Part shown: one piece after another, positions 1 through 8,034 of the stretch
Layout of the letters: each line of letters opens with the position of its first letter
Position numbering within the stretch: the first letter of the stretch is position 1
Assembly: GCF_900168165.1 (NCBI RefSeq)
Contig: NZ_FUYV01000011.1
Location: 1 to 38,588 of the forward strand
DNA: 38,588 nt
Reading direction: 5' to 3'
DNA from: Alkalitalea saponilacus
GTDB lineage: Bacteria > Bacteroidota > Bacteroidia > Bacteroidales > Marinilabiliaceae
Made by a program: the position numbers and the translations under genes
Notes under the pieces: model-generated
Database searches by the model: none
What the model saw: only the letters and a program-made list of their open reading frames with translations
Told to the model about the DNA's origin: nothing

Positions 1-110
1 TATGCAGCTCAAGCGCCGTAGGTGCGATATCGCAATAGCACGGGGTGAAGCCCCGTGTTACAATGCGTAATGTGCATCATAGCGCCGTAGGTGCGGTATC
101 ATTTTTGTTT
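1..110 (+). repeat. Composite REP-like element, copy 1 (cut by window edge)
   Basis: This block matches 1315-1424 with one mismatch and also matches the block beginning at about 3787. It contains a 7-bp hairpin (CACGGGG, 5-nt loop, CCCCGTG) flanked on both sides by GCGCCGTAGGTGCG. The left end may continue outside the window. It lies just downstream of the RelE/ParE toxin gene. Confidence 0.9.
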
Positions 111-188
111 TGTAAAAAGTGCGGTGAGCGCATGCTGAATAATGCAGAGCAATAGTTATAAACTTGGGCTAATGAGGAATTATTCAAA

Positions 189-485
189 TTAAAACTTTTT
201 CTTTTTCTGATTTTGCCTGTTATCAAAAAAATCAAGAATGATTATGGTATTACCTTTTATTCGGTAAAAAATATTGATTTGTTTGATGATTGAAAATCCT
301 CTTATGCCTTTTTCTTTGTTCTCAATTGAACCCAGTTTGGGATAATCAATCAAAAGGTCAAGAAAATCATATACCTTTCCGACAAAACTTTTTGTTACCT
401 GATCACCCCATTCTGTTGATAAATATTCCAGAGTTCTATCAAATTTTTTGTCAGCTCTCTTTGTCCACTTTAATTCTAAAGCCAT
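189..485 (-). CDS. RelE/ParE family toxin
   Basis: This 98-residue protein has the length and spacing of the RelE/ParE toxin fold: W7 and K9 near the N-terminus, the helical YLSTEWG segment (21-27), P49..LG and GIRGF (60-64) in the middle, and a C-terminal strand IIILDFFDNRQN. RelE members are ribosome-dependent mRNA endonucleases, whereas ParE members poison gyrase; the sequence does not tell me which applies. The ATG at 483-485 overlaps the end of the antitoxin gene by 10 bp, so the two are translationally linked with the antitoxin first. The lysine-rich C-terminus is unusually basic. Downstream lies only repeat DNA. Family membership is firm; the molecular target is unknown. Confidence 0.85.
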   Translation of the reverse strand: MALELKWTKRADKKFDRTLEYLSTEWGDQVTKSFVGKVYDFLDLLIDYPKLGSIENKEKGIRGFSIIKQINIFYRIKGNTIIILDFFDNRQNQKKKKF

Positions 486-718
486 TTCTCATGCTTTTTT
501 TTTATGGTGTCAAAGTCAACTAAATTATCCGGATTGTCACTTTCTTCAAAGGCTTTCAATAGTTCTGATTGTTCATTTTTAGTCAAGCGACCCCAGAGTT
601 GCCCGGCTTTTGTGTCTGTTTTGGATTTAATCATTTCATAAAAACTTATCAAAATATTTTCATTATCAATACTATCAATAAGGTTATGAAAGTTCTTTTT
701 TAATTCTATTGTGTTCAT
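476..718 (-). CDS. Antitoxin of the RelE/ParE module
   Basis: This small acidic 80-residue protein has no recognisable DNA-binding motif. It contains a QLWGRLT segment followed by an acidic helix (LLKAFEESDNPDNL), a form I know from antitoxins encoded directly before RelE/ParE toxins in Bacteroidota. I chose the ATG at 716-718 (MNTIELKK) because this is the usual beginning for these proteins. An in-frame upstream codon at 757 would start 13 residues earlier, but it lies inside the -7 promoter box. It is the first gene of a two-gene operon with the toxin. Antitoxin status is inferred mainly from position and size. Confidence 0.72.
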   Translation of the reverse strand: MNTIELKKNFHNLIDSIDNENILISFYEMIKSKTDTKAGQLWGRLTKNEQSELLKAFEESDNPDNLVDFDTIKKKHEKWL

Positions 719-754
719 TGATATGGTTTTTATGTTTAGATACCTTTCTATAGT

Positions 755-786
755 CAAATATATAGTAATATTGAAACTAATGCAAA
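755..786 (-). promoter_or_regulatory. Bacteroidota-type promoter of the RelE/ParE module
   Basis: Read on the minus strand, TTTG (783-786) is followed after 20 bp by TATATTTG (755-762). This fits the Bacteroidota sigma-ABfr pattern TTTG-N19-21-TAnnTTTG. The box ends 36 nt before the chosen antitoxin ATG. Confidence 0.6.
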
Positions 787-885
787 AATTAAGATTTTAT
801 TCAGTGGTACATTTGAATAAGGTTTGTTTGCTGCTCTCTGATATTTAAGTTGTCCTTTCAGGACGTTATGGCCATACTTTACCTG

Positions 886-921
886 TGCCCAAGGCGATGC
901 CGTTGCCCAAGGCGATGCCGT
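886..921. repeat. 18-bp tandem duplication with GGC-GAT-GCC hairpins
   Basis: TGCCCAAGGCGATGCCGT occurs twice head to tail (886-903 and 904-921) and the next copy begins again with TGGG. Each unit can form a 3-bp GGC/GCC mini hairpin. It lies in non-coding repeat DNA upstream of the toxin-antitoxin promoter. Confidence 0.85.
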
Positions 922-1095
922 TGGGTTGAATTGAGCTGCCACTTCGTGGCGTTATTGTGTGTATATGGATTGCTTGAATATCGAAAATTTCACAATAGTT
1001 CAAGGCTGAAAGCCTTATTTATTAAGCTCGGTGGCAAGTAAGTTTCGCACCCTAACCCCCCAAGGGGGGAACGCTGCGTTGCAGAGGAAATCCTG

Positions 1096-1216
1096 AAAGC
1101 AGATTCAATTGATGGGATGACTCAAAGTCATCCCATCAATATACAGTGAATCGTATTTTAAGATTTCCCTATATCTTCAGTAGGTTTCGCACCCTGACTC
1201 TTTGTTCCAGGGATGT
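1096..1216. repeat. 121-bp dispersed repeat, copy 1, with perfect 15-bp hairpin
   Basis: It matches 1989-2109 with three mismatches. Positions 1108-1122 and 1126-1140 form a perfect 15-bp stem (ATTGATGGGATGACT and its complement) around the 3-nt loop CAA. No U-rich tail follows, so it resembles a palindromic repeat more than a classical terminator. Confidence 0.9.
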
Positions 1217-1527
1217 TTCGCACCCTAGCCCCCCAACAAAGGCGCAACGAATGAAATGAGTGGAGTCCCGAGAATCGGGAGGGCAATTCTGCGTTGCAGA
1301 GGGGGATCCTTTCTTATGCAGCTCAAGCGCCGTAGGTGCGATATCGCAATAGCACGGGGTGAAGCCCCGTGTTACAATGCGTAATGTGCATCATAGCGCC
1401 GTAGGTGCGATATCTATTAAAGAATTGCGATGAATATCTTTCTAGAAATGTTACTCTGTACCTATTATGATATCGATACTCTGTACCTATTACGATGTCG
1501 GTACTCTGTACCTATTACGATGTCGGT
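1204..1527. repeat. 324-bp direct repeat, copy A
   Basis: It aligns without gaps to 3676-3999 (constant offset 2472 bp) with only about two mismatches. It includes a GAGTGGAGTCCCGAGAATCG stretch, the CACGGGG hairpin element and the first three 25-bp tandem units. Together with copy B it brackets the AAA ATPase gene. Confidence 0.92.
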
Positions 1528-1652
1528 ACTCTGTACCTATTATGATGTCGGTACTCTGTACCTATTATGATGTCGGTACTCTGTACCTATTACGATTTCG
1601 GTACTCTGTGGCTATTATGTTTCGGTGCTCTGCACCTATTATGATGTCGGTA
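1454..1652. repeat. 25-bp tandem array 1 (8 units)
   Basis: Eight head-to-tail units, each beginning CTCTGTACCTATTA and ending in TCGGTA or a close variant; the seventh unit is 24 bp. There are no spacers. All three forward frames stay open through the array only because 25 is not a multiple of 3 and the unit has no stop codon in these registers; I see no sign that it is coding. Confidence 0.93.
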
Positions 1653-1664
1653 CATCCCCAGGCA

Positions 1665-1770
1665 TGTTTCTGAATTAATTTATGGCGGCAGAGCCGCGTG
1701 ATATTGATAGAATATGTGTTACAGTTTTGATGTAAGGTGCAGGGCACCGAAATGTACGTTGGTTGTTTTC
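1665..1770. repeat. 106-bp array-tail repeat, copy 1
   Basis: It matches 3553-3658 and 4091-4196, each 106 bp long, and follows a 25-bp tandem array in all three places. It contains a GCGGC-AGA-GCCGC hairpin (1685-1697) and a GGTGC...GCACC-type palindrome near its end. Confidence 0.9.
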
Positions 1771-1988
1771 TATTTTTATTTCTAGGTTCCAAGGAGGTTT
1801 TGCACCCTAGCTCCCCATCAAAGGTGCAACGAATGAAATGAGTGGAGTCCCGAGAATCGGGAGGGTGTTGAATTGATTTCGTATTTTTAGGCTGAAAGCC
1901 TTATTTAATTAAGCCCGGGGGCAACGCCCCGGGTAAAATGTAATGCCAATATCAGTCGCCCTGTAAGGGCAACTTAATGCAGGCGTGT
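1771..1988. repeat. Mixed repeat fragments without genes
   Basis: It contains a second copy of the GAGTGGAGTCCCGAGAATCG stretch (1838-1862) and a GCCCGGGG...CCCCGGGT hairpin (1914-1933). I see no convincing coding sequence. Confidence 0.7.
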
Positions 1989-2109
1989 AAAGCAGATTCA
2001 ATTGATGGGATGACTCAAAGTCATCCCATCAATATACAGTGAATCGTATTTTAAGATTTCCTTATATCTTCAGTAGGTTTCGCCCCCTGACTCTTTGTTC
2101 CAAGGATGT
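1989..2109. repeat. 121-bp dispersed repeat, copy 2, with perfect 15-bp hairpin
   Basis: It matches 1096-1216. The 15-bp stem is 2001-2015 paired with 2019-2033 around CAA. It is followed at 2111-2137 by a G/C-rich core that recurs on the opposite strand in the right flank. Confidence 0.9.
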
Positions 2110-2187
2110 ATCACCCCCTAACCCCCCAAGTGGGGAATGCTGCGTTGCAGAAGGGATTTCTTCTTATGTAGCTCAAGCGTCATGTTA

Positions 2188-3384
2188 CTAATATAAAAAA
2201 CCAAAAAGCCATAATGGTATTTTGTTACCAATACCAATTTCGGTGTTGTCTGTTACAATATATGCATTAGGCAAGTTCGTGATTTGTTTTTTGTTCTTGG
2301 ATTTTCCGCCTATCTCAAAGGAGTATCTTTGATCTACAATGAAATCTGCTGCGTGAGACAATTCTATTGTGTGTTTGTATTTTAATTGATTGACAAAAAA
2401 TGTTTCCCGCATATTTCCTTTGTTGATCAACTCTCCTCTAAAAGTGTACATAAGGTTACTGTTTTCAAGATACAATTTATCAGGTTTTTGTAATTGACTT
2501 ATGCCTTTTGAGTTTCTATATGCTGAAAACAGTATTTGAGATTCGGTAAGGTAATGGATGTAATTCAATATGGTTTCCCTGTTTATACCTGATCGTTCGC
2601 TGATTTTTGAAATATTGGGAATAAATGGTGCAGACTCAGCTATGATGTAAATGAGTTGCTTTAGTTTTTTGGTATAGTTTATATTTACATTCCTTAGTAG
2701 TGGTAATTCTATTTCTAAAATCATGTTTATGATTTCTTCTAATCTGATGTGATATAAATCAGGTTGTTCAGTGTAGAAAGGGTAATAACCATTGTACAGG
2801 TAGTTTTCAAAATATTGGAAAGGTTTTAGATTTTTGACAATGTCAGAAGTAATTTGTTCATGGCTGATAATAATATCTTCCAAAGTAATTAGGGGATATT
2901 TATTTCCGGTCTCTAAAGCCAGAAATTCTCTGAATGATAATCCTTGCATGGTATATGTAATTGCCCGTCGGCTTAAATCTGCCCGTGCATTCAGAATTTC
3001 TAACAAGGATGATCCGGTAAAAATGATTTTTAAATCAGGGTAGTCGTCATATATGTTTTTTATTTCGATGGACCATTGTGGGTATTTGTGTACTTCATCA
3101 AGAAACAAGAACTCACCACCTTCTTTAACAAAGGTGTCAACGAGTTGGGTCAATTTATGCTCGCTAAACCATATATCGTCCATGCTTACATAAAGTGTCT
3201 TTGATAATTTGTTTGATAAGAACAACTTGATGTATTGCAGTAACAGTGTTGTTTTTCCTACTCCTCTTGCTCCCTTTATACCAATCAGACGTGCATCCCA
3301 ATTGATTTCATCCAGAATATTACGGGTAAACCTTAAATCTGTACGTGCAATTTTTTTTCGAAACTTTTCTTGTAAAATTTCCAT
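2188..3384 (-). CDS. AAA family ATPase with DUF4143-type C-terminus
   Basis: This 398-residue protein has an N-terminal P-loop: Walker A GARGVGKT at 38-45, Walker B FLFLDEVHKYPQW at about 92-104, and a sensor-like IIFTGSSLLEI at 120-130. This is the pattern of the AAA_14 group. The C-terminal part (about 230-398) contains a winged-helix-like segment (ISERSGINRETILNYIHYL) and a restriction-endonuclease-like tail, with YSFEIGGKSKNKKQ near the end, as in DUF4143 proteins. Such genes are common solitary accessory genes in Bacteroidota; their cell function is not established. Here it stands alone between two 324-bp direct repeats, and its stop codon lies about 10 bp from repeat DNA. Confidence 0.85.
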   Translation of the reverse strand: MEILQEKFRKKIARTDLRFTRNILDEINWDARLIGIKGARGVGKTTLLLQYIKLFLSNKLSKTLYVSMDDIWFSEHKLTQLVDTFVKEGGEFLFLDEVHKYPQWSIEIKNIYDDYPDLKIIFTGSSLLEILNARADLSRRAITYTMQGLSFREFLALETGNKYPLITLEDIIISHEQITSDIVKNLKPFQYFENYLYNGYYPFYTEQPDLYHIRLEEIINMILEIELPLLRNVNINYTKKLKQLIYIIAESAPFIPNISKISERSGINRETILNYIHYLTESQILFSAYRNSKGISQLQKPDKLYLENSNLMYTFRGELINKGNMRETFFVNQLKYKHTIELSHAADFIVDQRYSFEIGGKSKNKKQITNLPNAYIVTDNTEIGIGNKIPLWLFGFLY

Positions 3385-3398
3385 GTTAGTCTTTTTTA

Positions 3399-3432
3399 CA
3401 AAGATAGATATTTGTTGGTTGTGGAATGCAAA
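3399..3432 (-). promoter_or_regulatory. Putative promoter of the AAA ATPase gene
   Basis: On the minus strand TTTG (3429-3432) precedes TATCTTTG (3399-3406) by 22 bp, one more than the usual 19-21 bp. The box lies 14 nt before the ATG at 3384. Confidence 0.45.
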
Positions 3433-3516
3433 AAATGATAATTATTGTTGGTTGTAGTATGCAGATTGTTTTGTGGGTTAGATGTGCGTTTGCGGGTTTT
3501 CCGCTTTTCAGGATAA

Positions 3517-3658
3517 GTACCTATTACGATGTCGGTGCTCTGTACCTGTGCATGTTCCTGAATTAATATATAGCAGCAGAGCCGTGTGATATTGATAGAA
3601 TATGTGTTACAGTTTTGATGTAAGGTGCAGCGCACCGAAATGTAAGTTGGTTGTTTTC
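3517..3658. repeat. Array remnant plus 106-bp tail repeat, copy 2
   Basis: Positions 3517-3548 hold about one and a half 25-bp units, followed by the 106-bp tail repeat (3553-3658), in which the central hairpin is decayed (AGCAGCAGAGCCGTG). It appears to be a contracted version of the elements at 1454-1770 and 3926-4196. Confidence 0.85.
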
Positions 3659-3675
3659 CCTTTGTTTTTCTCTTG

Positions 3676-3999
3676 GTTCCAGGGATGTTTCGCCCCCTAG
3701 CCCCCCAACAAAGGCTCAACGAATGAAATGAGTGGAGTCCCGAGAATCGGGAGGGCAATTCTGCGTTGCAGAGGGGGATCCTTTCTTATGCAGCTCAAGC
3801 GCCGTAGGTGCGATATCGCAATAGCACGGGGTGAAGCCCCGTGTTACAATGCGTAATGTGCATCATAGCGCCGTAGGTGCGATATCTATTAAAGAATTGC
3901 GATGAATATCTTTCTAGAAATGTTACTCTGTACCTATTATGATATCGATACTCTGTACCTATTACGATGTCGGTACTCTGTACCTATTACGATGTCGGT
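3676..3999. repeat. 324-bp direct repeat, copy B
   Basis: Near-identical partner of 1204-1527. The high identity over a non-coding stretch implies recent duplication or gene conversion. Recombination between copies A and B would remove the ATPase gene. Confidence 0.92.
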
Positions 4000-4086
4000 G
4001 CTCTGTACCTATTATGATATCGGTACTCTGTACCTATTATGATATCGGTACTCTGTACCTATTATGGTATCGGTGCTCTGCACCTT
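3926..4086. repeat. 25-bp tandem array 2 (6 units plus a partial)
   Basis: Units start at 3926, 3951, 3976, 4001, 4026 and 4051, with a partial unit at 4076. The units vary by single bases (GATGTCGG or GATATCGG), so array length and composition differ from array 1 although the flanks are nearly identical. Confidence 0.93.
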
Positions 4087-4090
4087 GGCG

Positions 4091-4196
4091 TGTTTCTGAA
4101 TTAGTTTATAGCGGCAGAGCCGCGTGATATTGATAGAATATGTGTTACAGTTTTGATGTAAGGTGCAGCGCACCGAAATGTACGTTGGTTGTTTTC
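4091..4196. repeat. 106-bp array-tail repeat, copy 3
   Basis: Third copy of the block at 1665-1770, with the intact GCGGC-AGA-GCCGC hairpin at about 4110-4123. Confidence 0.9.
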
Positions 4197-4465
4197 CCTT
4201 TGTTTTTCTCTTGGCTCCAGGGAGGTTTCGCCCCCTAGCCCCCCAAGGGGGGAATGCTGCGTTGCAGAGGGGAATTCTGTATGGATAAGAAGCGCGTTTG
4301 CAGAGTTCCTGTTTGGGCGTGACTGGTATTGCATACTTAATTGGTGTTGCTTGCCCAATGCGCTATAGATGCGATATTTTTGAATTGGTTTAGGCGAATG
4401 CCTGTAGATAAAGACTGAGTTCGGGGTTAAAAACTCGCTCTGAGGGGGTGGGTGTCTGGAACGGG
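4197..4465. other. Non-coding junction between repeats and the glycan locus
   Basis: It holds one more CCCCCTAGCCCCCCAAGG-type element (about 4230-4250) followed by GAATGCTGCGTTGCAGAGG. From about 4360 the sequence is unique. I see no clear terminator for the gene ending at 4466. Confidence 0.6.
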
Positions 4466-5461
4466 TTATTTTATGCTATTTGAAATTTCTTCATAAATAG
4501 CGACGTATTGGGCGGCGACTTCTTTTGGTTGAAAACGTTTCGTGTTTTTCAATCCGTTTGTTATGAGTGTTTCTCTGTATGTATCATCATTGATGACGCT
4601 TAATATGCCTTTTCTTATATCATTTACATCAAAAGGATTTACATAGCAGGCACCTTCTCCTGCAACTTCTGGCATTGAAGAAATATTGGAGGTTACAACG
4701 GGACGACCTGTGGCTTGTGCCTCAAGGATGGGCATGCCAAAACCCTCGTTGAGGGAGCAGAAGGAGAGGATATCGCACTGTTGGTAAAGTGATGTTAATT
4801 GCTCTTCGCTAATCTTGAAATAGTTTGTATAGTCAATATCATATTTCTGTAATAAATCCTGATGTTCTTTTGAGAGCTTACCTACTATGAGCAGTTGACA
4901 ATGAATATTTTTTATGGCTTCAAAAAGGCGCTCTGTATTCTTATTTGGGGTAGTTCCTATATGGAGAATAATCGGTTTGTGGCTATTAAATTGTTTAGGA
5001 ACCGGAACAAAATGAGAAGGAATAATATTGGGAATCACTTTAATTTTTTCTTCTGCACATCCTGTGAGTTGAATTAATTCTCTTTTCGTGGTTTCAGAGA
5101 TGACAGTAACTATAGAAGACCGTTTTACAGGGATGGTAACCCAGAAGAGCTTGAGAAATGCATATTTGAGTTTGTTAGAAGTACGAAGAAATGTAAAATC
5201 ATGGAAGGTATTAATGGTATTTGTAACAGGTAAGCTCAAAGATAGATAATGGATATCGCCGGTGATATGGTTTATCTCACCCTTGTTTCTATAGGCGAAA
5301 AGGATGTTTTTGATTCGTGTTGTGATTCCTAAACTGTGATATGGGCATGTTACCACTGAAAACCTTATCTCTTCGGGAAGATATGTACGAATGGTATCAA
5401 ATAGTTTTTCTATGCTGTAATGAAAATCGTAAGGTTTGCGCTGAAAATAGGTAATTTGCAT
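4466..5461 (-). CDS. Glycosyltransferase, GT4-like (GT-B fold)
   Basis: The protein has 331 residues. The C-terminal half shows the GT4 pattern: HIGTTPNKNTERL (167-179), a strand LLIVG, and the EX7E motif EGFGMPILE (239-247) followed by ATGRPVVTSNISSMPEVAG. The N-terminal acceptor domain is short and has a catalytic-type FHDFTF (86-91). It should transfer a sugar from a nucleotide donor to a growing glycan at the inner face of the membrane; donor and acceptor cannot be predicted. It is the last gene of the left glycan operon, 15 bp after the polymerase gene. Codons around the EX7E motif are noticeably GC-richer than the first 100 codons. Confidence 0.88.
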   Translation of the reverse strand: MQITYFQRKPYDFHYSIEKLFDTIRTYLPEEIRFSVVTCPYHSLGITTRIKNILFAYRNKGEINHITGDIHYLSLSLPVTNTINTFHDFTFLRTSNKLKYAFLKLFWVTIPVKRSSIVTVISETTKRELIQLTGCAEEKIKVIPNIIPSHFVPVPKQFNSHKPIILHIGTTPNKNTERLFEAIKNIHCQLLIVGKLSKEHQDLLQKYDIDYTNYFKISEEQLTSLYQQCDILSFCSLNEGFGMPILEAQATGRPVVTSNISSMPEVAGEGACYVNPFDVNDIRKGILSVINDDTYRETLITNGLKNTKRFQPKEVAAQYVAIYEEISNSIK

Positions 5462-5476
5462 ACTGTATATATTGAG

Positions 5477-6892
5477 TTATTCTTTTAGGTAATGATCAAT
5501 ATGGGGAATTATGAATTTGTTGAGAATCATAAATATGATCCAAAACCAAATTAGATTACCAAGAAACTTAATTTGCGAATTCTCAAATTTGTATAAAATA
5601 TCAAAAGCTGCGGTAAGCGCTCCAAAACTCCATAGAACATTTGGGCTAGTAGAATGAATAGATAATAAAACTATACCAATAAGGAGGCCAAACAAAAGAA
5701 TCGCTGGAAACATGAGAACCGGCCCAAAGTCTATATAAAAATCACCAGTATACCCTAAACTAAATGAAACACCTTTAGCATAGGAGGGGAAATATATGCC
5801 AGTGTATTTGGTTAGATGCTTAGAGTCCTCTACAATTGGTTTATCAGGAAAAAACATTCTGGGCATTAGTATATGCATGACAGATTGTTTTAAAACTTTT
5901 CCATTCTCATGATCTTTTTCTGAAGGGATATAATCCTGAGTTGCAGAAAAAAAATCAATATATGACATTCTGTTAATTAGTTCTTCTCTTGTTTCTTTTG
6001 CTCCTGAAAAATTGTAGCTTAGAATGGCATCTTTTAAGTAATTCCGAGCTTCTTCTTTAGATACAAGTATTGCCTGGGTTTGTTGTCCCTGATTTAGAAA
6101 CTGTCTGTAATCCATTTTTATATCTGTCCAAATAATTGCAACAAGATATATCATGAACCCATAAATTCCTATTAGGGTGAGTCGCCGACTAGATATATAT
6201 CTTAAAGATAAATATCCTATTAATAAATAGATTATGATTGAACGAAAACTTGCAAAGAATGATATAAAGCTTGTTGAGAACTCAATAGCTACAAGAATCC
6301 AAAATGGAACTAACAACTTTTGTTTTTTATGAACTAAAATAAAAAGGATTATAAATAAAGACCATTTAAAATATGAAAGTATAGCAATCGCCTGAAACAA
6401 TCCGGGTATTGTAAATCTTAATGTGAATAGAAATCCACTAATAAAGTTAAAAGCTAGATATAGAAGGAAAAATTTATGTACACTATACTGGTTAATATAA
6501 AAGTTTAAATCATCCCATGAAAATTCTAACTTTTTAATTATTTGCCTAATGCCCATTGAAAGTAATAATAAACTTAAAGCAGATAAAAAGAAAGCACTCG
6601 AAATATGTTCCGGATATTTTGTGAGCGATTCAAGTGAACTACCGGTAAATGCTCCATAGATTGCTTTAATAGAAACCTGAACCCATTGATAGAATAAAGC
6701 TAAAAAAATACCAACAGTAAATACAGACTGCATAAAGTAATAGGCAAGGTATAGCAATAAAATCATTGCTACAAGATATTCAAAATATGTTGGTGAAAAT
6801 ATTGTCCATATTGAGCCCAATATTGTAATAGCAATAATAGCTTTTTGGATGATATTATGGCGGAATTCACCAGTAAAGGGTCGTATTATCAT
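5477..6892 (-). CDS. Wzy-like oligosaccharide repeat-unit polymerase
   Basis: This 471-residue protein has about ten hydrophobic spans (for example 15-50, 57-75, 99-115, 139-160, 165-187, 193-213, 218-231, 239-256, 391-411, 445-462). A large soluble loop of about 130 residues (258-390) lies before the last spans. It contains MPRMFFPDKP (343-352) and YTGDFYIDFGP, which resemble the periplasmic loop of O-antigen polymerases. Wzy enzymes join lipid-linked repeat units in the periplasm. It is followed by a GT4 gene after 15 bp and preceded by another after 2 bp, so it belongs to the operon. Polymerases diverge strongly, so a ligase-like or other polymer-assembly role remains possible. Confidence 0.75.
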   Translation of the reverse strand: MIIRPFTGEFRHNIIQKAIIAITILGSIWTIFSPTYFEYLVAMILLLYLAYYFMQSVFTVGIFLALFYQWVQVSIKAIYGAFTGSSLESLTKYPEHISSAFFLSALSLLLLSMGIRQIIKKLEFSWDDLNFYINQYSVHKFFLLYLAFNFISGFLFTLRFTIPGLFQAIAILSYFKWSLFIILFILVHKKQKLLVPFWILVAIEFSTSFISFFASFRSIIIYLLIGYLSLRYISSRRLTLIGIYGFMIYLVAIIWTDIKMDYRQFLNQGQQTQAILVSKEEARNYLKDAILSYNFSGAKETREELINRMSYIDFFSATQDYIPSEKDHENGKVLKQSVMHILMPRMFFPDKPIVEDSKHLTKYTGIYFPSYAKGVSFSLGYTGDFYIDFGPVLMFPAILLFGLLIGIVLLSIHSTSPNVLWSFGALTAAFDILYKFENSQIKFLGNLIWFWIIFMILNKFIIPHIDHYLKE

Positions 6893-6894
6893 TT

Positions 6895-8034
6895 TTAATT
6901 ATAAACTGAGATCCATTTTTGGGTAAACATATCCTGCGTCAATCCAAGATGTAAAATTGAATCATATGAGGCCATTCTGGCCTTTTCTAATGTGTTTGGA
7001 TTATTTAAATAGTAGCTAATTGCATCTATAATTGATTCAGCATTTTTTTCATTACAAATATAACCATTTACTTTATGCTGAATAAGCTCTGATAAGCCGC
7101 CACTATTAAATACAATTGCCGGACACATAGCTTGTTTTGCTTCTCCAACAATGTTTGAAAGTGCCTCCTCAACAAGAGAGGGTACTACGACTACATCAGA
7201 AATTTGATATAGATGATGAATATTCTGAACTTTATCTGTAAAAATTAATGATTCTCTGTTTTTTTTGTAAAATGATGATTTTGAAATCTCTTTAAAGAGA
7301 TCACTTTGGTAGATTTGACCAGCAAAAATAAAACGAAACTTACTTTTTTTTATCGTCATTAACTTTATCGCTGCTTCAAATAAAATATGAACTCCCTTAA
7401 TCTTGTTGAGTTGACCAACATATAGAACCGTGAACTTACTATCGTCTTTCTGAGGTAGGTTCTCTTTTATTGTTGCTTTCCTAGTTGGGGGTATGTTATA
7501 TATAACAGAAAGACGTTTAAAAGTTGGATCTATTTTTTTTAACTCTGTGGCTATAAATTTTGAAATACAAACAAAATGTTTTGTTCGTTTTATAATAAAG
7601 TATTTCCATAGCCATTTCTCATAAAAAAAACGTCTTGTAGGCTTGTCTCCGAGTCTGAAAATGATTGGGCAATTGACAAATATTAATGTTGGCCACAAAG
7701 TCATGTAAAAAAAATCATTTGCTATATGAATATAATCTGGTTTATACTTCTTGTATGAATTTAAAAATTCGATGTTATAGCGAACCGTATCCATCAAATA
7801 TAACAACAAACTTTTTATCTTTAAAGTTTTTCTAAAATTCCACGGAAATCTGATTTTTTTATAATTTAAAAAATGTGCATCTACTTCAGGCTGCAAATGC
7901 CAATGAAATCCACGATCGTTGACTAAAAGAAGCAGCTCGTATCCCTTATTCCTGAGGGTATTGAAAACATGGATGTTGCTTCTCTCTTGGCCGTACAAGG
8001 CTACATTTCCAAAGATTGCAAGAATTTTAGGCAT
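6895..8034 (-). CDS. Glycosyltransferase, GT4-like
   Basis: This 379-residue GT-B protein has an N-terminal half with LAIFGN and a CISKF (156-160) inter-domain segment. The C-terminal donor domain has VLYVGQLNKIKGVHIL (203-218), VVVVPSLVEEALSN and an EX7E motif from E290 to E298, followed by GGLSELIQHKVNG. The EX7E motif is slightly unusual (EALSNIVGE), with no GFG after the first glutamate. The gene overlaps the upstream glycosyltransferase by 8 bp and ends 2 bp before the polymerase gene, so these are tightly coupled. Donor and acceptor are unknown. The composition is AT-rich like the polymerase gene, in contrast to the genes above 9300. Confidence 0.87.
   Translation of the reverse strand: MPKILAIFGNVALYGQERSNIHVFNTLRNKGYELLLLVNDRGFHWHLQPEVDAHFLNYKKIRFPWNFRKTLKIKSLLLYLMDTVRYNIEFLNSYKKYKPDYIHIANDFFYMTLWPTLIFVNCPIIFRLGDKPTRRFFYEKWLWKYFIIKRTKHFVCISKFIATELKKIDPTFKRLSVIYNIPPTRKATIKENLPQKDDSKFTVLYVGQLNKIKGVHILFEAAIKLMTIKKSKFRFIFAGQIYQSDLFKEISKSSFYKKNRESLIFTDKVQNIHHLYQISDVVVVPSLVEEALSNIVGEAKQAMCPAIVFNSGGLSELIQHKVNGYICNEKNAESIIDAISYYLNNPNTLEKARMASYDSILHLGLTQDMFTQKWISVYN

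Noticed and set aside
754-942. 62-residue minus-strand open frame upstream of the toxin-antitoxin pair
   Set aside because: It translates the 18-bp duplication and overlaps the proposed promoter.
1454-1652. Possible CRISPR array
   Set aside because: The 25-bp units are directly head to tail with no spacers, and there are no cas genes nearby.
1467-1673. Open frame across tandem array 1 (and a similar one at 3939-4127)
   Set aside because: The frame cycles through the three registers of a 25-bp repeat; amino-acid content is a by-product of the repeat and no family is recognisable.
3396-3758. 120-residue minus-strand open frame
   Set aside because: It spans the 106-bp tail repeat and part of the 324-bp repeat, and parallel frames occur in the other copies; not a gene.
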